Positions 31,648-40,448 are shown, counted from the stretch's first letter. The stretch is DNA of 64,000 nucleotides from Nonomuraea gerenzanensis (GCF_020215645.1 NZ_CP084058.1:4960001-5024000), one strand, 5' to 3'. The notes: generated by a model from the sequence alone, not told the origin. Made by a program: numbers and translations.

Positions 31648-33302
31648 CCGAGCCACTGACCGGGCCACTGACCGGGCCACTGACCACCGTCGAAGCGCCG
31701 GTCGGCATCGTCGGCGCCGGCCCGATCGGGCTGATCGCCGCGTTGCGGCTGGCGAGCTTCGGCGTGCCCTGCGTCCTGCTGGAGGCGCACCCCGAGCTGA
31801 TCAAGCAGGGCTCCAAGGCGTGCCTCATCCAGGGCGACGTGCTGGAGATCCTGGACAAGGTGGGCTGCGCCCAGCCCGTCCACGACGAGGGCGTCACCTG
31901 GACGATGGCCCGCACGTACGCCCGCAACCGGGAGATCAGGGCCGACCTGTACCCGCGCGGGCTGGCCTTCGGCCCGTTCTGCAACATCTCGCAGCACCGC
32001 ATCGAGCAGGTGCTGACCGCGGCCGTGGAGGGCTCGCCGCTGTGCGACCTGCGCTGGGGCCACGAGGTCACCGGCCTCGCCCAGGACGCAGAAGGCGTGA
32101 CCGTCCGCGCCGAGACCGCCTCCGGGCCGGCCGAGCTGCGCTTCTCCTACCTCGTCGCGGCCGACGGCGTCCGCAGCCGGCTGCGTGAGCTGCTCGGCGT
32201 GGAGTGGACCGGCTACACCCACCGCGACCGGTTCCTCATCACCGACCTGCGGGCCGAGCTGCCGCTGGCCAAGGAGCGGCACTTCCACTACGACCCCTCC
32301 TTCAACCCGGGCCGCCAGCTCGTCATGCACCCGCAGCCCGACGACATCTGGCGGGTGGACTGGCAGCTGCCGCCGGACGCCGACATCGACGCCGAACGGG
32401 CCGACGGGCGCTTCGACGAGCGGGTCAGGAAGGTCATCGGCGACGTCCCCTACGAGGTGGACTGGGTCAGCACGTACCGCTTCCACCAGCGCGTGGTGGC
32501 GCGGATGCGGGTCGGGCGGGTGCTGCTGGCCGGCGACGCCGCCCACGCCCTGCCCCCGTACGGCTCGCGCGGCATGAACAGCGGCATCCAGGACGCCGAC
32601 AACCTGGCGTGGAAGCTGGCGTACGTGCTGGCGGGGCGGGCCGGCGCGGAGTTGCTGGAGACCTACCACACCGAGCGGTACGCCGCCGCCAAGGAGAACC
32701 TGGCCGTCACCGAGGCCACGATCCGCTTCATGGTGCCGCCCAACCGGCTGCGCCGCTGGACCAGGGCCACGCTGCTGCGCCTGTCGCGCTGGCTCGGGCT
32801 GGCCCGGCGGCACGTCAACAGCGGCAGGATGGCGCAGCCGTACACCTACGACGACTCGCCCATCGTGCAGACGGGGCACCCGATGCTCGGCAGCTTCGCC
32901 CGCGACGGGCACCTCCGGATGAACGGCGGGCGCACCCGGCTGCGCAGGCTGCTCGGTGCCGAGTTCGTGCTGCTCGTGTTCGCCGCGACCGCCGAGCGGG
33001 CCAAGGAGCTGATCGACGCGGCCAGGTCGCGGCCCTGGGTGGTGCCGGCCCGGGTCGTGGCCGTGCTGCCGCTCGACGGCTCCGCGCGCCCGCTGCCCGC
33101 CGGCGTGGAGGTGGCCCGCGCCGAGGACGCCGAGGTGGCGCAGGCGTACGGGAGCGTCCAGGGCACCTGGTGGCTCGTCCGCCCGGACGGCCACCTGGCC
33201 GCCAGGGGCGCGCGCGGCGAGGAGGTGGCGCCCGCCCTGGGCGCCGCCATCGGCTCGCCCGCCACCCAGACCAGCCCCGTCCAGGAAGGCGTCCGGCTGT
33301 GA
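31644..33302 (+). CDS. FAD-dependent aromatic hydroxylase (class A, with C-terminal thioredoxin-like domain)
   Basis: A 552-residue flavoprotein monooxygenase; its start overlaps the previous stop as ATGA. Class A motifs: FAD dinucleotide fold VGIVGAGPIGLIAALRLASF; the DG motif VAADGVRSRLRELLG; and the GD motif RVLLAGDAAHALPPYGSRGM. The C-terminal 120 residues have the thioredoxin-like fold of MhpA/PgaE-type hydroxylases rather than the membrane tail of kynurenine 3-monooxygenase. In this operon it is a good candidate for ring hydroxylation of kynurenine or anthranilate. The N-terminus carries short GPLT repeats from a 12-bp DNA repeat. Confidence 0.88.
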   Translation: MTEPLTGPLTGPLTTVEAPVGIVGAGPIGLIAALRLASFGVPCVLLEAHPELIKQGSKACLIQGDVLEILDKVGCAQPVHDEGVTWTMARTYARNREIRADLYPRGLAFGPFCNISQHRIEQVLTAAVEGSPLCDLRWGHEVTGLAQDAEGVTVRAETASGPAELRFSYLVAADGVRSRLRELLGVEWTGYTHRDRFLITDLRAELPLAKERHFHYDPSFNPGRQLVMHPQPDDIWRVDWQLPPDADIDAERADGRFDERVRKVIGDVPYEVDWVSTYRFHQRVVARMRVGRVLLAGDAAHALPPYGSRGMNSGIQDADNLAWKLAYVLAGRAGAELLETYHTERYAAAKENLAVTEATIRFMVPPNRLRRWTRATLLRLSRWLGLARRHVNSGRMAQPYTYDDSPIVQTGHPMLGSFARDGHLRMNGGRTRLRRLLGAEFVLLVFAATAERAKELIDAARSRPWVVPARVVAVLPLDGSARPLPAGVEVARAEDAEVAQAYGSVQGTWWLVRPDGHLAARGARGEEVAPALGAAIGSPATQTSPVQEGVRL

Positions 33303-33328
33303 CCCCCCGAACCCCGTCAGGAGCCCCG

Positions 33329-34264
33329 ATGAATTTCCCGCCCGCGTACGCCTGGCAGAACGGCCGCCTCCTCCCGTGGGACCAGTGCGTGGTGCACGCC
33401 CGCAGCCAGGGAGCCTTCTGGGGCGCCAACGTCTTCGAGGGCGTGCGCGCCTACGCCTGCGACGACGGCGGGCTGCACGCCTTCCGCCTGGACGACCACC
33501 TGGCCCGGCTGCGGCGCTCGATGAAGAGCCTGCACATGCGGATCGCCCACAGCGACGCCGAGCTGGCCGAGGCCTGCTCGGCGGTGCTCGCCGCCAACGC
33601 CTTCGGCTGCGACGCGCACCTGTGCGTCGTCGCCTACTTCGACGAGGGCCCGAACTTCGACCCCCTCGCCTACACCGAGAGCACCGGCGCGCACGTCACC
33701 GCGATCCGCGCGCCGCGCTCGCCCGGCTTCGAGCACGGCGTGGCCGCCTCGATCTCCTCCTGGCGGCGCATCAGCGACGACTCCATGCCGCCGCGCATCA
33801 AGACCGGCGCCAACTACCACAACAGCCGGCTCGCCCAGCACGAGGCGGTGCGTTCGGGGTTCGGCACGACGCTGCTGCTCAACCAGCGCGGCACCGTCTC
33901 GGAGGCGCCGGGCTCGTGCGTGGTGATGGTCCGCGACGGCGAGCTGGTCACCCCGCCCGGCACCAGCGGCGTGCTGGAGGGCATCACCGTGGCCACCGTC
34001 GCCGAGCTGGCCGGGCGGCACCTCGGGCTGACGCTGCGCCGCCGCGAGATCGACCGCACCGAGCTGTACGCCGCCGACGAGCTGTTCCTCTGCGGCACGC
34101 TGGCCGAGCTGCTGCCGGTCACCAGCGTCGACCGGGTGCCGGTGGGCGCGGGGACGCCGGGGCCGCTCACCCGCACGCTGCAGCGGCACTTCGACGACCT
34201 GGTCAGGGGCAGGGGCGGGCGCCCTGAGTGGCGTACGGCGGCGCGGAAGGAGGTGGCGGTGTGA
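33329..34264 (+). CDS. class IV PLP aminotransferase (IlvE/BCAT-like)
   Basis: A 311-residue fold-type IV enzyme. ATG 33329 has AGGAG five bases upstream. BCAT-type motifs: ARSQGAFWGANVFEGVRAY; DDHLARLRRSMKSLHM; PLP lysine Lys158 in RIKTGANYHNSRLA; and GTVSEAPGSCVVMVRDGEL, TSGVLEGIT. Housekeeping BCAT makes branched-chain amino acids. Inside this operon it may instead transaminate an aryl keto acid or supply an amino acid for ligation; an aminodeoxychorismate-lyase-like reaction is another option in the fold. Its stop overlaps the next start. Confidence 0.85.
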   Translation: MNFPPAYAWQNGRLLPWDQCVVHARSQGAFWGANVFEGVRAYACDDGGLHAFRLDDHLARLRRSMKSLHMRIAHSDAELAEACSAVLAANAFGCDAHLCVVAYFDEGPNFDPLAYTESTGAHVTAIRAPRSPGFEHGVAASISSWRRISDDSMPPRIKTGANYHNSRLAQHEAVRSGFGTTLLLNQRGTVSEAPGSCVVMVRDGELVTPPGTSGVLEGITVATVAELAGRHLGLTLRRREIDRTELYAADELFLCGTLAELLPVTSVDRVPVGAGTPGPLTRTLQRHFDDLVRGRGGRPEWRTAARKEVAV

Positions 34265-35031
34265 GCGGCCTGCTGACGGACCTGGCGGCGGCGCTGGCCT
34301 CGGGCGCGGTCGAGGTGATCGACCTGACCGCGCCGCTGTCGGAGACCACGCCGATCATCCAGCTCCCGCCCGAGCGCGGCCAGCCGTGGCCGTTCGACCG
34401 CGAGGCGATCAGCACCTACGACGCGGCCGGGCCCACGGTGTACTGGAACAACATCAAGCTGTCCGAGCACACCGGCACGCACTTCGACGCGCCCGTGCAC
34501 TGGCTGTCGGGCAAGGACCTGCACGACGTCTCCCAGGTGCCCGCGGGCCGGCTGGTCGGCCCCGCCGCGGTGCTCGACGTGCGCGACCGGGTCGCGGCCG
34601 ACCCGGACTTCCTGCTGGAGCGCGGGCACGTCGAAGCCTGGCAGGCCGAGCACGGGCCGCTGCCGGACGGCGGCTGGCTGCTGTACCGCACCGGCTGGGC
34701 CGAGCGCGCGCACGACCCCGCGGCCTTCCTCAACGACAGGCACACGCCGGGCATCTCCATCGACTGCGCCCGCTGGCTGGCCGAGGAGAGCCCGGTGGTG
34801 GGCGTGGGCGTGGAGACCGTGGGCACCGACGCGGGCCTGGCGGGGGAGTTCGAGCAGCCGTACCCCTGCCACTGGCACCTGCACGGGGCCGGCAAGTACG
34901 GGCTGACCCAGCTGCGCAACCTGGCGGCGCTGCCGCCGACGGGCAGCGTGCTGATCGCCGGGCCGCTGCCGATCGTGGGCGGCTCCGGCAGCCCCACCAG
35001 GGTCCTGGCCCTGGTGGAGCGCGCGGGGTGA
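34261..35031 (+). CDS. KynB-type cyclase family metal hydrolase (putative kynurenine formamidase)
   Basis: A 256-residue protein. Start GTG 34261 sits six bases after AAGGAGG (34248-34254) and overlaps the aminotransferase stop as GTGA. The metal-binding signature HxGTHxDxPxH is complete: His70, His74, Asp76, His80 (EHTGTHFDAPVHW). The second conserved region is VGVGVETVGTDAG. The family includes bacterial kynurenine formamidase and isatin hydrolases. With TDO in the same operon, hydrolysis of N-formylkynurenine to kynurenine is the natural role. Last gene of the operon, convergent with marR. Confidence 0.87.
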   Translation: MSGLLTDLAAALASGAVEVIDLTAPLSETTPIIQLPPERGQPWPFDREAISTYDAAGPTVYWNNIKLSEHTGTHFDAPVHWLSGKDLHDVSQVPAGRLVGPAAVLDVRDRVAADPDFLLERGHVEAWQAEHGPLPDGGWLLYRTGWAERAHDPAAFLNDRHTPGISIDCARWLAEESPVVGVGVETVGTDAGLAGEFEQPYPCHWHLHGAGKYGLTQLRNLAALPPTGSVLIAGPLPIVGGSGSPTRVLALVERAG

Positions 35032-35033
35032 GG

Positions 35034-35495
35034 TCAGAGCCGGTTCAGCCGCTCGACGACGGTCCAGGAGATGTCGCCGAAGGCCTTGAGCTCCTCCGGT
35101 GTCAGCAGGTCGATGAAGTGCCTGCGGACCGAGGCGACGTGGCCGGGGGCGGCCTCCTGGATCGTGCGCAGCCCCTCGTCGGTCAGCACGATCACCGCGC
35201 CGCGCCCGTCGGAGGGGTGCTCCTGGCGGGTGACCAGGCCGCGCTGCTGCATGCGCGTCAGGTGGTGCGACAGGCGGCTCTTGGACCACCTCATGTGCTC
35301 GGCCAGCTCCGTCAGCCGCATGCTCGCGCCGGGCGCCTCCGAGAGGTTGGACAGCACGTCGTAGTCGGCCTCCGACAGGCCGGACTCCCGTGCCAGATCT
35401 CTGGCGACCTGGCGGTTGAGCAGCAGGAACATGCGCCGGTAGCCGAGCCAGGCGCGAGCCTCGGTCGGGTCGAGCCAGCGTGCGTCGTCCGTCAT
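35034..35495 (-). CDS. MarR-family regulator
   Basis: A 153-residue winged-helix repressor (SEADYDVLSNLSEAPGASMR, LTELAEHMRWSKSRLSHHLT, RMQQRGLVTRQEHPSDGRGA). It ends two bases from the cyclase stop and faces away from the LLM/MFS/ATP-grasp operon, with a long imperfect palindrome between. It probably represses itself and that operon, and may respond to a pathway aromatic acid. It may also coordinate the upstream operon, but no matching site was seen before 28558. Confidence 0.9.
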   Translation of the reverse strand: MTDDARWLDPTEARAWLGYRRMFLLLNRQVARDLARESGLSEADYDVLSNLSEAPGASMRLTELAEHMRWSKSRLSHHLTRMQQRGLVTRQEHPSDGRGAVIVLTDEGLRTIQEAAPGHVASVRRHFIDLLTPEELKAFGDISWTVVERLNRL

Positions 35496-35508
35496 GCCAC
35501 CAGTGTAG

Positions 35509-35552
35509 TTGACACGTCATCAACCTTCTTCCTAAGGTTGTTGTCATGTCAA
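35509..35552. promoter_or_regulatory. MarR operator region
   Basis: TTGACACGTCATCAACC (35509-35525) and GGTTGTTGTCATGTCAA (35536-35552) form a 17-bp inverted repeat with 14 matching pairs and a 10-base centre. Each arm is itself partly symmetric, so two dimers could bind. It begins 13 bases upstream of marR and 50-90 bases upstream of the LLM gene. Confidence 0.7.
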
Positions 35553-35601
35553 CATCAGTGCGGCGACGCACTCGGACCCCTGGAACCCGGGAAGTGAGCG
35601 C

Positions 35602-36456
35602 ATGGAGATCGGCCTGAACATCTCGACCTCGGCCGCGCCGGGCACCGACCCCGTCGCCGACGCCCGCAAGGCGGAGGAGCTGGGCTTCGACTTCGTCTCG
35701 GCCTCCGACCATCCGTGCACCACCCACCCGAGCTACGAGACCTGGACGATGTTGTCCTGGATCGCCGCGGCCACCAGCCGGATCAGGATCGCCACGCGCG
35801 TGCTCGGCGTGCCGTACCGCAACGTCGCCATGGTCGCCAAGATGAGCGAGACCTTCGACCGCCTGTCGGGCGGGCGGCTCATCCTCGGGCTCGGCGGCGG
35901 TTACTCCGACGAGGAGTTCCGCGCGTTCGGCATGCGGGTGCCCAGCGCCAGGGAGAAGGTGGACGGCCTGGCCGAGGCCATCCAGATCACCCGGGGCCTG
36001 TGGTCGGAGCCGTCGTTCACGTTCAAGGGCCTGCACCACCACACCGAGGAGGCCCACATCGAGCCCAAGCCCGCCCGGCGCATCCCCATCTGGCTGGGCA
36101 CGTTCGGCCCGCGCGCGCTGGCCGTCACCGGCCGCCTGGCGGACGGCTGGATCCCCTCCTACAGCTTCGCCGGCCCCGACGAGGTCAAGGTCATGCGCGA
36201 GCGCGTGCTGACCGCCGCCCGCGAGGCGGGCCGCGCGCCCGAGGAGATCACCTGCGCCTACAACGTCGCCATCCGCGTGGACGAGCGGGCCAGGCCCGAC
36301 GCCGGCACCCTCGCCGGTTCGCCCGCCCTGCTCATCGACGCGCTGAAGGGCTTCGGCGACCTCGGCTTCTCCTCCGTCAACCTCATGCCGGTCGGGGACG
36401 GGCTCGACGAGCAGGTCGAACGCCTGGCCCGCGAGGTCGTGCCCGCCCTGCGCTGA
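35602..36456 (+). CDS. LLM-class (probably F420-dependent) oxidoreductase
   Basis: A 284-residue TIM-barrel protein of the luciferase-like family (MEIGLNISTSA, AEELGFDFVSASDHP, TSRIRIATRVLGVPYRNVAM, LSGGRLILGLGGGYSDEEF, IPIWLGTFGPRALAVTGRLA, DGWIPSY). F420 use is inferred from resemblance to actinobacterial LLM enzymes; FMN use cannot be excluded. It is the first gene of an operon with an exporter and an ATP-grasp ligase and is controlled by the MarR operator. Likely a tailoring reduction or oxidation. Confidence 0.87.
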   Translation: MEIGLNISTSAAPGTDPVADARKAEELGFDFVSASDHPCTTHPSYETWTMLSWIAAATSRIRIATRVLGVPYRNVAMVAKMSETFDRLSGGRLILGLGGGYSDEEFRAFGMRVPSAREKVDGLAEAIQITRGLWSEPSFTFKGLHHHTEEAHIEPKPARRIPIWLGTFGPRALAVTGRLADGWIPSYSFAGPDEVKVMRERVLTAAREAGRAPEEITCAYNVAIRVDERARPDAGTLAGSPALLIDALKGFGDLGFSSVNLMPVGDGLDEQVERLAREVVPALR

Positions 36457-36481
36457 GCAGCCGTTCCCATCGGGGGTCACC

Positions 36482-37732
36482 GTGATCACAGCCATCAGGC
36501 AGCAGTTACCGCGCCATCCGGCGGCACGCGCCCTGGCCGTGGCGTCGTTCGTGGACTGGATGGGCACCGGGGTGTGGCTCACCACGTCCGTGCTCTTCCT
36601 GGTCGAGACCGTCGGCCTCGGCCCGGCCGACATCGGCGTCGGGCTGGGCATCGCCGGCGTGCTCGGCATGCTGGCGGTGATCCCGGTCGCCGACCTGACC
36701 CGGCGCTGGCCGGCCGGGCGGGTGGCGGTGCTGCTCCAGGTCGCGCGGGGGCTGGCGTTCCTGTCCTATCTGGCCGTCGTGGACGCGGGGACGTTCTTCG
36801 TCGCCGCCGCGCTGGTCGGCGTCACCGACCGGCCGGCCATCACGGTGAACCAGATCGTCGTGGCCCGGGTGATCCCCCAGGAGGAGCGCAACGGCACCAT
36901 GGCGGCCGCCCACGTGGCGCAGAACCTCGGCATCACGATCGGCGCGCTGCTCGGCACCGTGGCGCTGCTGCGTACCGACCGGGCCGTGTTCGTGGCCGTG
37001 GTCGTGGTCAACGCGGTCACGTACCTGCTGGCCGCCTGGCTGCTGGCCAGGACGGTCTGGCGGCGCGACGCCGAGATCGCCGCGCCCGAGCCGGCCCGCG
37101 CCGGGACCGTCAGGACCCTGCTGGCGGCGTTGCGGGACTGGCGCTTCACGCTGCTCGCCGCCGGGAACGGGCTGCTGGCGCTGCACGTGCCGCTGCTCAC
37201 CGTGGCGATCCCGCTGTGGCTGGCCCAGGCCACCGACGTGCCGCCCGCGGCCATGGGAGCGCTGCTGATCGTCAACACCGCGCTCGTCGTGCTGTTCCAG
37301 GTGCCGCTGGCCCGTCCCGTCCGGTCGGTGACCGACGGGGTGCGGGCGGCCTGGGTCGGGGCGGCCTTCCTGATCGCCTGCTGCGCGGCGCTGGCGCTCT
37401 CGCCGCTGCCTCCCGTCCCCGTCGCGGCCGGGCTGCTCCTGCTCGCCGCCGCGCTGCAGACCATGGGCGAGATCCAGCAGAACGCGGCCGGCTGGGCGCT
37501 GTCCTTCAACCGCGCGCCCGCCGACCACCGCCAGTCCACCTACCTCGGGCTCTTCGGCACCGGCCAGACGGCCGTGATCCTGCTCGGCCCCACCCTGCTG
37601 ACCTTCCTCATCGGCTCGCTCGGCGCTGTCAGCTTCGCCGCCACCGCGGCGCTGTTCCTGGTGGGAGCGCTGTGCGTGACCATCGGGGCGGCCGGCTCCG
37701 CCGCCGCGCAACCCTACTCACCCGGACGGTGA
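36482..37732 (+). CDS. MFS transporter (probable exporter)
   Basis: A 416-residue, roughly 12-helix MFS protein. GTG 36482 follows a GGGGG stretch, 25 bases after the LLM stop. N-terminal motif MGTGVWLTTSVLFLVETVGL and loop 2-3 ADLTRRWPAGRVAVL are typical of small-molecule exporters. Placed between an LLM oxidoreductase and an ATP-grasp ligase, it is a likely exporter and self-resistance protein for the product of this cluster. Confidence 0.87.
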   Translation: MITAIRQQLPRHPAARALAVASFVDWMGTGVWLTTSVLFLVETVGLGPADIGVGLGIAGVLGMLAVIPVADLTRRWPAGRVAVLLQVARGLAFLSYLAVVDAGTFFVAAALVGVTDRPAITVNQIVVARVIPQEERNGTMAAAHVAQNLGITIGALLGTVALLRTDRAVFVAVVVVNAVTYLLAAWLLARTVWRRDAEIAAPEPARAGTVRTLLAALRDWRFTLLAAGNGLLALHVPLLTVAIPLWLAQATDVPPAAMGALLIVNTALVVLFQVPLARPVRSVTDGVRAAWVGAAFLIACCAALALSPLPPVPVAAGLLLLAAALQTMGEIQQNAAGWALSFNRAPADHRQSTYLGLFGTGQTAVILLGPTLLTFLIGSLGAVSFAATAALFLVGALCVTIGAAGSAAAQPYSPGR

Positions 37733-37736
37733 CACC

Positions 37737-39095
37737 GTGGCCAGACCCTCGATCCTGTACGTCATCCCCGCCATGGGCGGCCCCGCGCCCGAGTACGCCC
37801 TGCCCCGGCTGCACCGCTGCGGCGACGTGCACGCCCTGCTCTCGGCCCCGCCCACCCCGGCCCACGAACGCCACCTGCGCCAGTGGTGCCGGTCGGTACG
37901 GGTGCTCGACGCGGACGCCAAGATGCCCGGCGACCTGGTGACCGCCGCCAGGGAGGTGGGGGCCCGCGCGGTCGTGGCGTTCAGCGAGTTCGCCATCGCG
38001 GCAGTCGCCGAAGCCTGCCAGGAGCTGGGCCTGCACGGCCCCGGGCCCAACATCACCTTCTCCCGCGACAAGGTCGCCATGCGCCAGGCGTGGCGGGAGC
38101 GGGGCCTGCCCGTGCCCGACTTCGTGCCGGTGCGCACACTCGGCGACCTCCAGTACGCCGACGGCGTGCTGCGCCGCCCGTACCTGCTCAAGCCGTCCTG
38201 GATGGCGGGCTCGCAGGGGCAGGTGCTCGTCGGGACCGGCACCGACCTGGGGGAGGCGTGGCGGCGGGCCACCGCCGACATCGCCGACACCGACCGGCAG
38301 GGCCTGCACGACTTCCTCCCGGCGGGGCGCGGCGCCCGGTTCATCGCCGAGAACCTCATCGAGGCCAGCGCGCCGTCCTGGTACGAGGCGGACGGCTTCG
38401 GCGACTACGTCAGCGTCGAAGGGCTCGTCGCCGCCGGCCGCTACCACCCGCTCTGCGTCACCGCCCGGCTGCCGACCATCCCGCCGTTCGTGGAGCTGAG
38501 CTTCCACCAGCCCACGGTGATGGCGCCCGAACTGCAGCGGCGCATCGAGGAGCACGTACGGGCCGGGGTGGACTGCCTCGGCCTGGAGTACTCCGCCACG
38601 CACACCGAGATCAAACTGCAGCGCGACCAGGGCCTGTGCCTGATCGAGAACAACGCCCGCCTGCCGGGAGCGATGATCCCCCGGCTGATGGAGGAGGCGT
38701 TCGGGCTGAACCTGATCGAGCTGCACGTGCGCTCGCTGCTCGGTGAGGACCTCGACCTGCCCGGCCGGATGCTCACCGAGAGCCCGCGCCCGGGCGCGGT
38801 GGCCATGCTCATGCTGCTGCCCACCGACTCGCGCGGCCGGCCCTGGCAGTCGCGCCCGGCCTTCCGCCCCGAGCTGGTGGACTGGTCAAGCCTGGTCTCC
38901 CCGGGCACCGAGGTCGAGGTCGTGCCCGGCCTCACCCGCCCGTCCGGCTCGCCCATCCCCGACTTCTCGCCCAGCGGCGGGACACGCAACTACCTCGGCA
39001 CCGTGTTCGTCCGCGCGGCGGACCCGCTGACCCTGCGCGACGACTGCTACCGCATCACGGACGGGTTCGAGGCGGAGCTGCGCCGCCATCCGTGA
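37737..39095 (+). CDS. ATP-grasp ligase
   Basis: A 452-residue ATP-grasp enzyme from GTG 37737, four bases after the MFS stop (coupled). Order: an N-terminal Rossmann-like domain (SILYVIPAMGGPAPEYAL), the ATP-grasp lid (SRDKVAMRQAWRERGLPVPD, RPYLLKPSWMAGSQGQVLVG), the metal and phosphate site (CLIENNARLPGAMIPRLMEE, the E-N-N/R triad), and a C-terminal extension. It resembles carnosine-synthase/L-amino-acid ligase-type enzymes that form an amide from an acyl phosphate. No NRPS adenylation gene is nearby, so this is the probable bond-forming enzyme of the cluster. Substrates unknown. Confidence 0.87.
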   Translation: MARPSILYVIPAMGGPAPEYALPRLHRCGDVHALLSAPPTPAHERHLRQWCRSVRVLDADAKMPGDLVTAAREVGARAVVAFSEFAIAAVAEACQELGLHGPGPNITFSRDKVAMRQAWRERGLPVPDFVPVRTLGDLQYADGVLRRPYLLKPSWMAGSQGQVLVGTGTDLGEAWRRATADIADTDRQGLHDFLPAGRGARFIAENLIEASAPSWYEADGFGDYVSVEGLVAAGRYHPLCVTARLPTIPPFVELSFHQPTVMAPELQRRIEEHVRAGVDCLGLEYSATHTEIKLQRDQGLCLIENNARLPGAMIPRLMEEAFGLNLIELHVRSLLGEDLDLPGRMLTESPRPGAVAMLMLLPTDSRGRPWQSRPAFRPELVDWSSLVSPGTEVEVVPGLTRPSGSPIPDFSPSGGTRNYLGTVFVRAADPLTLRDDCYRITDGFEAELRRHP

Positions 39096-39107
39096 GGGCG
39101 CCCACGC

Positions 39108-39497
39108 TCACCTGGGTACGGCCCCGTCGCCCGAGCCGGGCGCCTCCGGTGCCGCCAAAACGGCGGCCAGCGCCGTCGCGGTGGTGGGGTGCAGGCGGAA
39201 CCGCTCGCCCAGCCTGGTGATCTCCACCAGGCGGGCCGGCGCACCCGACAGCGCGGCCAGGTGGACGGCGCCGCCGTGCCGGCGGGCCAGCACGTAGGCG
39301 TCCAGCAACACCCGCAGCCCGCTGCTGTCGACGAAGGCGACCCCGGCCATGTCGAAGATCAGCTGGTCGGCCGGTGCCCGGCGCACGTCGTCGATGAAGT
39401 GCCGCAGGGCGGGGGCGGTGGCGAGGTCGAGCTCTCCGGCCACCGCGATCACGGTGGCGCCGCGATGATGCTCATGATGCAGACGAAGCGATGGCAT
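39108..39497 (-). CDS. STAS-domain anti-sigma factor antagonist
   Basis: A 129-residue STAS protein. ATG 39497 has AAGGGG five bases upstream. Phosphorylatable serine motif FVDSSGLRVLLDAY and N-terminal VIAVAGELDLATAP are intact, so it can take part in partner switching with an RsbW-type kinase. None is encoded in the window, but a PP2C phosphatase lies at 42.5 kb. Confidence 0.9.
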   Translation of the reverse strand: MPSLRLHHEHHRGATVIAVAGELDLATAPALRHFIDDVRRAPADQLIFDMAGVAFVDSSGLRVLLDAYVLARRHGGAVHLAALSGAPARLVEITRLGERFRLHPTTATALAAVLAAPEAPGSGDGAVPR

Positions 39498-39667
39498 CGA
39501 ACCCCTTGGTCGGAAGAGGCGGCGGAAGGCGTCTGTCGACCGGGACAGTTCCGCAACCGGTTAATCAGGAAGTCTTCCTTACCAGAGGGCCGTTTCGCAG
39601 CGATCCTGCGGCAGAACGCGCCCAATTCCGGAAACTCGAAGCCGATGGTGTGTTCAGTGGCACCCGC

Positions 39668-40336
39668 TCAAGCCTGGCGGGGCTCCAGGGCGAGCGCCTG
39701 GCCGAGAGCGAGCGCGTGCTCGGGCGCGGCCAGCACCTCCAGGGCGGCCTGTTGCCGCCGGCCCAGCTCCGCCGCCCGCGCGCGCAGGGCGCGCAGCCGC
39801 GCCCGCCTGCGCAGCCGGCTCCGCCACGGGTGCCAGAGCGCCTGAAGGAGGAGCTGGGTGGTCGCCTCCCGGTAGTCGTCGCAGGCGGCGCTGAGCGCGT
39901 CGAGGTCCGCCTCGTCCAGGACACCGCCGAGGCAGGAGTCGACGAGGCGCAGGACCTCGCCCTGGAACGCCTGCTTCTCGCCCCCGCCCGCGAAGTCCAG
40001 CACCCTGCGTGGCACGCCGGCGGACAACGCGCTCACGACCAGGCCGTCGAGCGCCTCACGCAGCGCGCGTTCGGCGTCCGTGCCGTCGTCGAGCAGCACC
40101 GACAGCCCGAGGCTCGCCGGGACGGCCGGCCGCCTGCCCGCCGTGTACCGGGCCCGTCGCCCCTTCCCGGGCGCGAGGTCATGGACGCCGGCCCGTACCG
40201 CGGCGACCCGCTGGAGCCGCTGCTGCACCTCGGCGCGCTGGTGGCGCCGCTCGTGGTTGCGCGACAGGTACGTGGTCACCGCGGCACCCACGATGCCGCC
40301 GGCGGTGGTGTACGCCAGATCGATCAGCTCAGTCAT
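39668..40336 (-). CDS. hypothetical protein with N-terminal membrane helix and coiled-coil-like tail
   Basis: A 222-residue protein. ATG 40336 begins MTELIDLAYTTAGGIVGAAV, one probable membrane anchor, followed by a basic, helical cytoplasmic region (HERRHQRAEVQQRLQRVAAV). The C-terminus is rich in Arg/Ala/Leu helix. No family recognised. The ribosome-binding site is weak. Confidence 0.6.
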   Translation of the reverse strand: MTELIDLAYTTAGGIVGAAVTTYLSRNHERRHQRAEVQQRLQRVAAVRAGVHDLAPGKGRRARYTAGRRPAVPASLGLSVLLDDGTDAERALREALDGLVVSALSAGVPRRVLDFAGGGEKQAFQGEVLRLVDSCLGGVLDEADLDALSAACDDYREATTQLLLQALWHPWRSRLRRRARLRALRARAAELGRRQQAALEVLAAPEHALALGQALALEPRQA

Positions 40337-40448
40337 CGCCGCCGGCCTGAGGCGCGCCGGACGGCCGGTTCCCCCGGCGCCCGCCCGGCGAGTCGGGCAC
40401 AAGATCCATTCCGGCATTCTGCCTGGAACGCCCGCGTAGTGCCACCGC

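Noticed and set aside
37737..39095. ATP-grasp enzyme as a biotin carboxylase or D-Ala ligase
   Set aside because: The N-terminal domain, length and C-terminal extension do not fit these, and the neighbours are an exporter and an LLM enzyme rather than carboxylase subunits or cell-wall genes.
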